Shown here in pieces: positions 23,064 to 30,841 of a stretch of DNA of 32,660 nucleotides. The notes under the pieces were generated by a model that was not told the DNA's origin, searched no databases, and saw only the letters and a list, made by a program, of their open reading frames with translations. Within the stretch, counting starts at the first letter, position 1; each line of letters opens with the position of its first letter. The position numbers were made by a program, and so were the translations under genes. This stretch comes from an uncultured Chryseobacterium sp. Its GTDB lineage: Bacteria > Bacteroidota > Bacteroidia > Flavobacteriales > Weeksellaceae. Where the stretch lies: contig CAJYWD010000041.1 in NCBI GenBank assembly GCA_913778505.1, positions 1-32,660 of the forward strand. Reading direction: 5' to 3'.

Positions 23064-25145
23064 TTAATATTTTAACAATTGTTCTATTTCTTTAATTAAT
23101 TTTTCTGTGTTCGGCAGCATTTCTTTCTCCAATTCGGAATTGATAGGAATTGCAGGAAGATTTTTTGCGCCAACTACTTTTACCGGCGCATCCAATTGTC
23201 TGAAACAATGCTCGCTGATTCTCGCTGCCAAACTTTGTGCAAAGCTATTATTGACAGGTTCTTCTGTCAAGACGATGCAACGGTTGTGTTTTTTAACACT
23301 CTCGAAAACGCGGTTTTCATCCAAAGGTGCGAGTGTTCTTAAATCTATGATTTCAATTTGGTTATCAAATTCTTTCGCTGCATTCGAAGCCCAATAAACG
23401 CCCATTCCATAAGTAATGATGGTTAAAGTTGGATTGTTTTGATGATTTTCGCAAAGCAAAACTTCTCGGGCTTTTCCGAATGGAATAACGTAATCTTCGT
23501 CCGGTTCTATGGTTTTCGCCGCTTCAGTTCCTTCGGTTTTTGACCAATAAAGACCTTTATGTTCCAGCATCACAACCGGATTTGGGTCATAGAAGGCCGC
23601 TTTCATCAGACCTTTTAAATCTGCGCCAGTTGATGGATACGCGATTTTGATGCCTTTGATATTACACAACACACTTTCTACGGAACTTGAGTGGTAAGGT
23701 CCGCCACTTCCATAAGCACCAATCGGGACACGGAGAATCATTGAAACCGGCCATTTTCCATTAGACAAATAATAGCTTCTGGAAACTTCGGTGAATAACT
23801 GGTTCAAGCCCGGCCAAATGTAATCGGCGAACTGAACTTCGACAATCGGTTTCAATCCGACCGCACTCATTCCGACTGTTGAACCAACAATAAACGCTTC
23901 CTGAATTGGTGTATTGAAAACTCGTTTCTCGCCGAACTGTGCTGCTAAAGTAATCGCTTCACGGAAAACGCCACCTAATCTTAACCCGACATCTTGTCCA
24001 TATAACAATGCTTCCGGATGTTTCTGCATCAATTCTCTGATGGCGAACAAGGCACAATCTACCATTACCGTTGGAATTTTTCCGCTTGGGGAACGTTCTC
24101 CTTTTTCTTCGGTAATTGGCGTGGGTGCAAAATCGTGTTTGTAAGTATCTTCCTGTTTTGGATTTTCGGCTAAAACGGCATTTTCAAAATCGGTTCTAAC
24201 CAATTCCTGAACTTCTTTTTCTATTAATTCAATTTCAGAATCATCTACGCTAAATTCAGAAAGTTTATTTTTGAGTTTTATTAAAGGGTCATTCTTTGCG
24301 CATTCTTCCAAATCATCCCGGTACCATTCTTTTCGTACGCCGGAAGTATGATGATTTAATAAAGGAACTTTTGCGTGAATCAGCATTGGACGGCGTTCTT
24401 CACGGATGATTTTGATGCATTCTTTTACGATTTCGTAAGATTTGATAAAATCAGTTCCGTCAATGGTTCTGGTTTCGATGCCGTTGAAACCTCGCATATA
24501 TTCTGTAATATCCTGCGCACGGATTTCTTTTGCGCTGGCGGAAATATCCCATTCATTATCCTGAACGAGATAGAGAATTGGCAATTGTTTCAAAGCGGCC
24601 ATTTGGAACGCTTCAGAAACTTCTCCTTCAGTACAGCTTGCATCGCCGAGTGAGCAGACTGCAATTGGTTTTTGCTGAAAATTTTCATCAATTCCGATTT
24701 CCTCTTTATATTTCATTCCCATTGCAATTCCGGTAGTCGGAATGGCTTGCATTCCTGTTCCGGAACTTTGGTGAATCATTTTTGGGAAATCGTCCCTTCG
24801 TAAACTTGGATGAGAATAATAGGTTCTTCCGCCGGAAAACGGGTCCTCTTTTTTGGCTAAAAGCTGGAGCATCAACTCGTAAGGCGTCAGTCCAACACCC
24901 AATAAGATGGAATCATCCCTATAATAAGGACTCACGAAATCCTGCGGTAGCAATTGCATTCCCAACGCCAATTGAATCGCCTCGTGTCCGCGGGAAGTGG
25001 CGTGAACATATTTCGAAGTGATTTTTTTTTCCCGCTCGAATAAATCAGTCATCGTTTTTGCCGTAAACATCAGACGATAAGCTGATTTCAGTAAATCAGT
25101 CAGGCTAATTTCTTTGTTTAAAAAATGCTTTTGGGTAATTTCCAT
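23064..25145 (-). CDS. Fused alpha-beta E1 of a 2-oxo-acid dehydrogenase
   Basis: A 693-residue thiamine-pyrophosphate enzyme in which E1-alpha and E1-beta are one chain, as in the flavobacterial 2-oxoisovalerate dehydrogenase type. The alpha part (1 to about 350) has YYRDDSILLGVGLTPYELML (74-93) and the TPP motif GDASCTEGEVSEAF ending near N197. The beta part (about 365-693) has LLYGQDVGLRLGGVFR, FNTPIQEAFIVGSTVGMSA and MLEHKGLYWS. It oxidatively decarboxylates branched-chain or aryl 2-oxo acids together with E2 and E3 encoded elsewhere. It heads the paa cluster and carries the TetR-controlled promoter. The ATG at 25145 (MEITQKHF) is preferred; an upstream start at 25166 adds seven residues. 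Confidence 0.9.
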   Translation of the reverse strand: MEITQKHFLNKEISLTDLLKSAYRLMFTAKTMTDLFEREKKITSKYVHATSRGHEAIQLALGMQLLPQDFVSPYYRDDSILLGVGLTPYELMLQLLAKKEDPFSGGRTYYSHPSLRRDDFPKMIHQSSGTGMQAIPTTGIAMGMKYKEEIGIDENFQQKPIAVCSLGDASCTEGEVSEAFQMAALKQLPILYLVQDNEWDISASAKEIRAQDITEYMRGFNGIETRTIDGTDFIKSYEIVKECIKIIREERRPMLIHAKVPLLNHHTSGVRKEWYRDDLEECAKNDPLIKLKNKLSEFSVDDSEIELIEKEVQELVRTDFENAVLAENPKQEDTYKHDFAPTPITEEKGERSPSGKIPTVMVDCALFAIRELMQKHPEALLYGQDVGLRLGGVFREAITLAAQFGEKRVFNTPIQEAFIVGSTVGMSAVGLKPIVEVQFADYIWPGLNQLFTEVSRSYYLSNGKWPVSMILRVPIGAYGSGGPYHSSSVESVLCNIKGIKIAYPSTGADLKGLMKAAFYDPNPVVMLEHKGLYWSKTEGTEAAKTIEPDEDYVIPFGKAREVLLCENHQNNPTLTIITYGMGVYWASNAAKEFDNQIEIIDLRTLAPLDENRVFESVKKHNRCIVLTEEPVNNSFAQSLAARISEHCFRQLDAPVKVVGAKNLPAIPINSELEKEMLPNTEKLIKEIEQLLKY

Positions 25146-25205
25146 ATTTAAACATTTGACATTCAATTAATTATTATCATTACAAATTAATGAATGTGAT
25201 TAATT

Positions 25206-25235
25206 CAAAAATACACTTTTTTATGAAACTAACAA
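25206..25235 (-). promoter_or_regulatory. Promoter of the E1/paa unit
   Basis: Minus-strand TTG (25233-25235), 19-nt spacer, TATTTTTG (25206-25213). The predicted leader is about 55 nt. It is the best promoter in the cluster. Confidence 0.75.
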
Positions 25236-25244
25236 ATGTTAGTT
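25227..25244. promoter_or_regulatory. TetR operator candidate
   Basis: AACTAACA-AA-TGTTAGTT is a perfect 8-2-8 palindrome covering the -33 TTG of the E1 promoter, the position expected for a repressor of TetR type. No second copy was found in the window. Confidence 0.75.
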
Positions 25245-25336
25245 AGTTTTTTATGATTGTTTTATGAAACCAGCATCTTATTTAAATAATTAGTAAATTT
25301 TGAGCATCAAACATTAAATCACATCATTTAAAATGC

Positions 25337-25344
25337 TATATTTG
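25337..25344 (+). promoter_or_regulatory. -7 box of the T9SS-tail gene
   Basis: TATATTTG, 20 bp before the ATG at 25365; a clear -33 TTG is not found. Confidence 0.5.
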
Positions 25345-25364
25345 AAAGAATTAAACTAATATTT

Positions 25365-25970
25365 ATGAAAAAATCTCTCCTTTCTATTATTATCATACTT
25401 GCTTTCAACTTAGGATCCGGACAGATCAATCCTGTTCAAAATTTGAATTGGAACCATTATTATGATTACACCAATTACAGAAACATCTACTCACTTTCCT
25501 GGCAAGAGCCAGAAACGCCGCATCATGAATTGATCGGGTATAACATCTACCGTGGAAATGAATTATATAAATTTCAAACTACAAATTCTGTAGGATGTAA
25601 TCCAGATTGGGGAATCACTTCTGGCTGTGATTTTGTTACTGCAAATCCTTTTACAGGCTCTGTAAAAGCTGTTTATGAGGGAAATATTGAATCAGAGCCT
25701 TCTACTTTTCAAGTCGGAGGTATTATGTTGAGTGTTAATGATTCTAAACTGAAATCATTGAGTTTATTTCCAAATCCGGCCAAAGAGATTTTGACCTTTT
25801 CAGAAGGCGTTTCAAATATCTCTGTAACTGACCTTTCCGGAAAAATCATCAAGCAATTTTCAAATTCAGAAAAATCCATCAATATTTCAAATCTCGTGAA
25901 AGGAACTTATATTATTACTGCAACTTCCAAATCTGGCGAATTGATTAACAGGAAGTTTATAAAAGAGTAA
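25365..25970 (+). CDS. Secreted protein with T9SS type A sorting tail
   Basis: A 201-residue secreted protein. A signal peptide (1-19) is followed by a fibronectin-III-like part (LNWNHYYDYTNYRNIYSLSW, then GYNIYRGNELYKF). The C-terminal type IX secretion sorting domain has LKSLSLFPNPAKEILTFS (128-145), SVTDLSGKIIKQF and NLVKGTYIITATSKSGELIN, ending RKFIKE. The cargo domain is short and no enzymatic motif is seen. It is likely exported and surface-attached; its function is unknown. It diverges from the E1 gene across a 219-bp region that contains both promoters. Confidence 0.9.
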   Translation: MKKSLLSIIIILAFNLGSGQINPVQNLNWNHYYDYTNYRNIYSLSWQEPETPHHELIGYNIYRGNELYKFQTTNSVGCNPDWGITSGCDFVTANPFTGSVKAVYEGNIESEPSTFQVGGIMLSVNDSKLKSLSLFPNPAKEILTFSEGVSNISVTDLSGKIIKQFSNSEKSINISNLVKGTYIITATSKSGELINRKFIKE

Positions 25971-25991
25971 TTATTGTTATATAAAACCTAG

Positions 25992-26024
25992 AATCCTTTC
26001 GATGTTAAATACATTGAAAGGATT
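25992..26024 (+). terminator. Hairpin terminator of the T9SS-tail gene
   Basis: A 14-bp stem (AATCCTTTCGATGT with ACATTGAAAGGATT, one G-T pair) and a 5-nt loop. The T-tract is weak (TATTGTCT). Confidence 0.6.
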
Positions 26025-26081
26025 TATTGTCTAAAACCAATAAAATATCTACGTCTTCACGAAATAAAAATTTAAATTTTG

Positions 26082-26089
26082 TAGTTTTG
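26082..26089 (+). promoter_or_regulatory. -7 box of the beta-helix lipoprotein gene
   Basis: TAGTTTTG, 17 bp before the ATG at 26107. Confidence 0.45.
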
Positions 26090-26106
26090 AAGATTAAACT
26101 CTATTA

Positions 26107-27498
26107 ATGAAACTAAAAATACTTTTTGGCATCGCATTTTGGTTGCTTTTGCTTTTGGCAGGCTGTAATCGTGATGATATTTCCTTTGAATCTCCGTCAC
26201 AACTTCTGAGATTTTCTACGGATACTGTATTCTGCGATACGGTCTATAATCAAATGAGGTCGGAAACTTATGCCGTAAAGGTTTACAATAATGAGGATAA
26301 AGACGTTTTGATTCCGAAAATTGCACTCGAAAGTGGCAATGCCTCACTTTACAGAATTAATGTTGATGGAAAAAGTGGAACAAGTTTCCAGAATGTAGCT
26401 CTAAGAAAAAAAGACAGTCTTTATGTTTTTGTAGAGATTGCGCCGGTTGCCAATGCGCCGGAAGCGATTGCCGAGGACAAAGTGATTTTCAATACGCCGG
26501 CTGGTGAGCAGAAAGTAACACTTCTTTCTGTAGTTCAGGATGCCGAATACTTCATTAGAACAGATACGAATCCTAATATTATTTCTGAAAACACCACTTG
26601 GACCAAAGATAAAGTTAAGGTCATTTTTGGTGATCTGACAGTTGCTGAAGGAAAAACTTTGACAATGGAAAAAGGCACAAAAGTCTATTTCCGGAAAAAC
26701 AGCGGAATGAATTTTATGAAAAATTCCGGACTGACCGTCAATGGCGTCTTGGGTGATGAAGTGATTTTCCGAGGCGACAGAAGTGATACAAAATATGATA
26801 CTTTGCCAGCCAACTGGAATGGAATCAAAATGGAGGAAGGTTCATTAGCAAAACTGAACTACGCCAGGATTTTTGGTGGAAATGTAGGTCTCCAGCTGAA
26901 AGAAAGCACAGCGAATATCAGCAACTCTATTTTTCACAGCTTTCAGAGTGCCGGAATTTATGGTATTCATTCGAATGTCACCGCAAATAACCTCGTGATG
27001 AATAATTGTGGCGAAGCGGATCTGGCTATTGCCGGAAGCGGAAATTACAATATCAACTATTCCACACTTGCGAATTACTGGAATCTTAATTCTGCGCTGC
27101 CGGCAACAGGGATTTTTGCAAGCAACACCTGGGAAAATGAAAAAGGTGTTTTAGAATCCGGTCTTGTGACATTGAGGGTGAGAAACTCAATTGTATACGG
27201 CGACACGCTTGATCTGGTAACCCTCACCAACAATTCTGCAGGAACACCGATTGATGCGCGTTTTGACAATTGTTTATTGAAGTTAAGTTCGAATTCTGCA
27301 TTCACACCAGTAGGTGACAATATTATCAAAAACCAAGATCCGAAATTCCAGAATTACTTTACTCAGAAAATGAATTTGAGAGTGAAGGAAGGTTCGCCGG
27401 CTATTGGTAAAGGAAAAGCTAACGAGGTGGTGATTGCAACGGATATCGTAGGAAAAGCCAGAGGAAATTCTCCAACGCTGGGCGCTTATCAATTTTAA
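26107..27498 (+). CDS. Right-handed beta-helix lipoprotein
   Basis: A 463-residue lipoprotein with lipobox LAGC (C20). Residues about 35-150 form a beta-sandwich-like N-terminal domain (TYAVKVYNNEDKDVLIPKIA). Residues about 170-460 look like a parallel beta-helix with repeated short strands (GLTVNGVLGDEVIFRGD; AKLNYARIFGGNVGLQLKES; NISNSIFHSFQSAGIYGIHS). Such proteins are common on the Bacteroidetes surface, and some bind or cleave polysaccharide; no catalytic residues can be assigned. The stop is 2 bp before the next gene, suggesting coexpression with the MazG-like gene. Confidence 0.87.
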   Translation: MKLKILFGIAFWLLLLLAGCNRDDISFESPSQLLRFSTDTVFCDTVYNQMRSETYAVKVYNNEDKDVLIPKIALESGNASLYRINVDGKSGTSFQNVALRKKDSLYVFVEIAPVANAPEAIAEDKVIFNTPAGEQKVTLLSVVQDAEYFIRTDTNPNIISENTTWTKDKVKVIFGDLTVAEGKTLTMEKGTKVYFRKNSGMNFMKNSGLTVNGVLGDEVIFRGDRSDTKYDTLPANWNGIKMEEGSLAKLNYARIFGGNVGLQLKESTANISNSIFHSFQSAGIYGIHSNVTANNLVMNNCGEADLAIAGSGNYNINYSTLANYWNLNSALPATGIFASNTWENEKGVLESGLVTLRVRNSIVYGDTLDLVTLTNNSAGTPIDARFDNCLLKLSSNSAFTPVGDNIIKNQDPKFQNYFTQKMNLRVKEGSPAIGKGKANEVVIATDIVGKARGNSPTLGAYQF

Positions 27499-27500
27499 AA

Positions 27501-27827
27501 ATGGAAATCACAACACTCCAAAATCAAGTTGATGAATGGATAAAAACCATTGGCGTCCGTTATTTCAATGAGCTGACCAATATGGCTATGCTGACCGAGG
27601 AAGTCGGCGAAGTGGCCAGAATCATTGCCAGAAGATACGGTGAACAATCTGAAAAAGAATCCGATAAAACGAAAGATTTAGGAGAAGAACTGGCCGATGT
27701 CCTTTTTGTAACGCTTTGTTTAGCGAATCAAACCGGAACAGATTTACAATCGGCTTTTGATAAAAAAATGAAAATTAAAACTGATAGAGACAAAGATCGA
27801 CATCAGAATAATGAAAAATTAAAATAA
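27501..27827 (+). CDS. MazG-like nucleotide pyrophosphohydrolase
   Basis: A 108-residue all-alpha NTP pyrophosphohydrolase domain. The metal-binding motif EEVGEVAR (33-40) and the downstream ExxxD (EELADVL, 62-68) are in place. It probably hydrolyses nucleoside triphosphates or modified nucleotides to monophosphates (family knowledge). It is single-domain, about half of E. coli MazG, as is usual for the short type. The start is the ATG at 27501, 2 bp after the lipoprotein stop. It is followed by a hairpin region and aroA. Confidence 0.9.
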   Translation: MEITTLQNQVDEWIKTIGVRYFNELTNMAMLTEEVGEVARIIARRYGEQSEKESDKTKDLGEELADVLFVTLCLANQTGTDLQSAFDKKMKIKTDRDKDRHQNNEKLK

Positions 27828-27834
27828 TTGTACA

Positions 27835-27901
27835 GCGTATTAATGTAAAATGTATTCACGAATTTGAATCATTAATACTTTAATACGCTTTACATTAATA
27901 C
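27835..27901. repeat. Competing inverted repeats before aroA
   Basis: GTATTAATGTAAA (27837-27849) is the exact reverse complement of 27889-27901. The overlapping GCGTATTAA (27835-27843) is the exact reverse complement of 27880-27888. Both cannot pair at once. It lies between the MazG-like gene and aroA. Confidence 0.7.
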
Positions 27902-27907
27902 AGAAAA

Positions 27908-29125
27908 ATGATATTAAAAAAATCAGAATTAATAGACGGAAAAAACATACAAATTACCGGTTCGAAAAGTATTTCGAACCGTCTTTTGATTTTAGGGAAA
28001 TTGTTTGGAAATATTGATATGCTCAATCTTTCCAATTCTCAGGACACCACTTTGCTGAAAAAGGCTTTGGAGTCCGACTCAGAAACCATTGACATTCATC
28101 ACGCCGGAACGGCGATGCGATTTCTGACTTCCTATTATTCGATTTTTGAAGGCAGGAAAACCATCTTAACAGGTTCTGAAAGGATGAAAAACCGCCCCAT
28201 CAGACCTTTGGTAGATGCGCTTCAGTCGCTTGGTGCAGATATTACCTATCTCGAAAAAGAAGGTTTTCCGCCATTGCAAATCATCGGAAAGAAGTTGGAG
28301 AAAAATCTGGTTAAAATCTCAGCCAATGTTTCCAGCCAATTTTTGACTTCATTAATTTTAATCGGAGGGAAATTGGAAAACGGTTTGACTTTGGAATTGG
28401 AAGGCGAAATCACATCCCGACCTTATCTCGAAATGACTCTGAAAATCCTGAACGAAGTCGGAATCCAATCTCATTTTGCAGAGAACAGGATTGAAATTGT
28501 TGCGCATAAAAACCACATCAGAACAGAATCTTACGAAGTGGAAAGCGACTGGTCTTCAGCGTCTTATTTCTATTCTCTTTGTGCCATTGGCAGAAAATCA
28601 ATTACTTTAAAAAGTTATCACACATTGTCTTTGCAGGGCGACAGTGTGATTAAAGAAATCTATTGGAAATATTTCGGGATCAATACGGTTTCGGATTATG
28701 CAGAAAATTCGATTACACTTTTGCCTGAGCCCGATTTCCAATATCCGGAATTGATTTCTCTGGATATGAATGATTGTCCGGATATTGCACAAACACTTTG
28801 TGTGACGGCAACAGCATTGAAAATCCCATTCGTCATCACCGGACTTCACACTCTGAAAGTGAAAGAAACCGACCGATTGGTGGCGCTTCAGAATGAGTTG
28901 CTGAAAATTGGAGCGAAGACGCATATTACAGTTGACAAGATAGAATCTTCGGAATTCATAGAACCCAGCAACAACATTTCGATCGCAACCTACAACGACC
29001 ACAGAATGGCAATGGCTTTTGCGCCGTTTGCTTTGGTTAAAGAACTGAATATCGAAAACGAAGATGTGGTGGAGAAGTCTTATCCTGAATTTTGGGAGGA
29101 TTTTGCGAAAGTGACAACAAATTAA
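27908..29125 (+). CDS. aroA: 3-phosphoshikimate 1-carboxyvinyltransferase (EPSP synthase)
   Basis: A 405-residue EPSP synthase, sixth step of the shikimate pathway (shikimate-3-phosphate plus PEP). Motifs are GSKSISNRLLIL (18-29) with K20 and S21, HAGTAMRFLTSY (64-75), ERMKNRPIRPLVDALQSLGA (about 92-111), KVKETDRL and YNDHRMAMAF. The protein is somewhat shorter than the 420-430 of enterobacterial forms, as is common in Bacteroidetes. No other shikimate gene is adjacent. The start is the ATG at 27908, just after the paired inverted repeats. Confidence 0.95.
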   Translation: MILKKSELIDGKNIQITGSKSISNRLLILGKLFGNIDMLNLSNSQDTTLLKKALESDSETIDIHHAGTAMRFLTSYYSIFEGRKTILTGSERMKNRPIRPLVDALQSLGADITYLEKEGFPPLQIIGKKLEKNLVKISANVSSQFLTSLILIGGKLENGLTLELEGEITSRPYLEMTLKILNEVGIQSHFAENRIEIVAHKNHIRTESYEVESDWSSASYFYSLCAIGRKSITLKSYHTLSLQGDSVIKEIYWKYFGINTVSDYAENSITLLPEPDFQYPELISLDMNDCPDIAQTLCVTATALKIPFVITGLHTLKVKETDRLVALQNELLKIGAKTHITVDKIESSEFIEPSNNISIATYNDHRMAMAFAPFALVKELNIENEDVVEKSYPEFWEDFAKVTTN

Positions 29126-29132
29126 TCAGATA

Positions 29133-29891
29133 ATGATGAGATTTTTTATACTTTTAATAATCAGTTTATTTTGCATCCAATGTTCTACAAAGAAGAATGC
29201 AAATGATAAAATTGATTTTAAAGTTGATACTTTGACTTATTTTGACCAATCCAGAAATCGAAAAATTCCTGTTGCGATATATCATTCACAAAATATAAAA
29301 AACTCAAACAAAAATCCGATTATCTTTAGTCACGGTTATGGAGAAAATAAAGGCGATGATTATCTTTTTGCCTATACTTATTTAACAGAATTTCTTGCTT
29401 CAAAAGGCTATTTCGTCATCAGCATTCAACACGAATTACCAACTGACGAATTGCTTGCGATGTCAGGAAAATTGCAGGAGACGAGAAGACCGAATTGGGA
29501 AAGAGGTTCTCAAAATATATATTTTGTATTACAAGAAATTAAAAAACAATTTCCTGAATTAAAGTTTAACAAATTGACTTTGATTGGACATTCCAATGGT
29601 GGTGATATGACTGCACTTTTCACACAGAAATATCCCGAATTTGTTAATAAAGTGATTTTGATGGACAATCGCAGGATGAAAATCCCAAGGATGTCAAAAC
29701 CTAAAATTTATTCGCTTCGTTCAAATGATTATCCTGCAGATGAAAATGTTATACCAACCAACAATGAAGCTAAAAAATATGAAATTGTAATTGAATATAC
29801 AGACATCAATCATAGCAATATGGATAATGATGCGAATGAAAAAGAGAGAAAGTATTTGACTGAAAAGATATTAGAGTATTTAAAAAATTAG
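29133..29891 (+). CDS. Lipoprotein alpha/beta-hydrolase
   Basis: A 252-residue alpha/beta-hydrolase. An N-terminal lipobox (SLFCIQCS, C17) anchors it outside the inner membrane. Catalytic elements are the oxyanion HG (67-68), the nucleophile S154 in GHSNGGD, and a candidate histidine in YTDINHSNMD (about 226-235). The acid is not evident; D178 in ILMDNRR is possible. The fold resembles chlorophyllase/dienelactone-hydrolase-like lipases (inference). Two ATGs (29133 and 29136) compete. It lies 7 bp after aroA, so the two may be cotranscribed. Confidence 0.87.
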   Translation: MMRFFILLIISLFCIQCSTKKNANDKIDFKVDTLTYFDQSRNRKIPVAIYHSQNIKNSNKNPIIFSHGYGENKGDDYLFAYTYLTEFLASKGYFVISIQHELPTDELLAMSGKLQETRRPNWERGSQNIYFVLQEIKKQFPELKFNKLTLIGHSNGGDMTALFTQKYPEFVNKVILMDNRRMKIPRMSKPKIYSLRSNDYPADENVIPTNNEAKKYEIVIEYTDINHSNMDNDANEKERKYLTEKILEYLKN

Positions 29892-29895
29892 CACT

Positions 29896-30690
29896 TTGAG
29901 TAAAACAATAATAATCACAGGCGCTTCATCCGGAATTGGATTGGCCTTGGCAGAATATTTCGGAAAGAAAGGAAACAAGGTTTACGGATTGAGCCGAAAG
30001 GTCGTCAACTCCGATTATTTTGTTTCAATTCCAACAGACATTACCGAAAAAAACCAAATCGACAACGCCATTTCTGAAATCCTGAAAAAGGAAACCAAAA
30101 TTGATGTTCTGATTAATAATGCAGGAAAAGGAATGCCTGGCGCTGTGGAAGATTCTACTAAAGAAAACATCCTGGAACTTTTCAATCTTAACCTGATTGG
30201 CGCTGTCCAAATGATGACAGCAGTTCTTCCAAAAATGCGTGAGCAGCAATCCGGGAAAATCATCAATGTTTCCAGCATTGGTTCCGAAATGGGATTGCCC
30301 TTCCGTGGATTTTATTCGGCTTCCAAATCAGCTTTGGACAAAGTAACAGAAGCGATGCGCTACGAGGTTTATCCCTGGAATATCCACGTTTGCGCGCTTC
30401 ATTTAGGCGATATCAAAACCAATATTGCAGAAAATCGCGTAAAAACCAACGTCTCCGAGCCTTATAAAGAAGTCTATGACAAAGTTCACGCTGTGATGAA
30501 TGCTCACGTGGATGACGGAACGGAACCATTAGAAGTTGCTATCTACGTAGATAAGCTGTTGCAGAAATCAAAATGGAAAGCACATTATTATTTCGGGAAA
30601 TTCGGGCAGAAGATCGGCGTTCCTTTGAAATGGATTCTCCCGCAGAATACTTATGAGAATCTGATGAAGAAGTATAATAAAATGGATTGA
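29896..30690 (+). CDS. Short-chain dehydrogenase/reductase
   Basis: A 264-residue classical SDR. The cofactor motif TGASSGIG is at 8-15, NNAG at 74-77, a serine in NVSSIG and the catalytic pair Y140 and K144 in YSASK. It acts on an alcohol or ketone substrate with NAD(P); the substrate cannot be read. It begins with TTG at 29896, 4 bp after the hydrolase stop, giving MSKTIIITGASSGIG. No ATG near the N-terminus would keep the glycine motif, so the TTG start is well supported. Confidence 0.92.
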   Translation: MSKTIIITGASSGIGLALAEYFGKKGNKVYGLSRKVVNSDYFVSIPTDITEKNQIDNAISEILKKETKIDVLINNAGKGMPGAVEDSTKENILELFNLNLIGAVQMMTAVLPKMREQQSGKIINVSSIGSEMGLPFRGFYSASKSALDKVTEAMRYEVYPWNIHVCALHLGDIKTNIAENRVKTNVSEPYKEVYDKVHAVMNAHVDDGTEPLEVAIYVDKLLQKSKWKAHYYFGKFGQKIGVPLKWILPQNTYENLMKKYNKMD

Positions 30691-30704
30691 TTTCCTGTTA
30701 TATA

Positions 30705-30841
30705 ACCACAAAAGTCACAAAAGAATAATGTTAAAAAAGTTCGATATATCAAGAAAAAAAAAGATAGAAATCGAAGACTATTTCTTTTGTAATTTTTTGA
30801 AAAACATATTATTTCTCTCTTTCTTTTGTGCCTTTTGTGGT
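30705..30841. repeat. Family E-like inverted pair spanning the Omp85 gene start
   Basis: ACCACAAAAGTCACAAAAGA (30705-30724) and TCTTTTGTGCCTTTTGTGGT (30822-30841) are reverse complements at 19 of 20 positions. The right arm lies inside the signal-peptide codons of the next gene. Confidence 0.85.
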
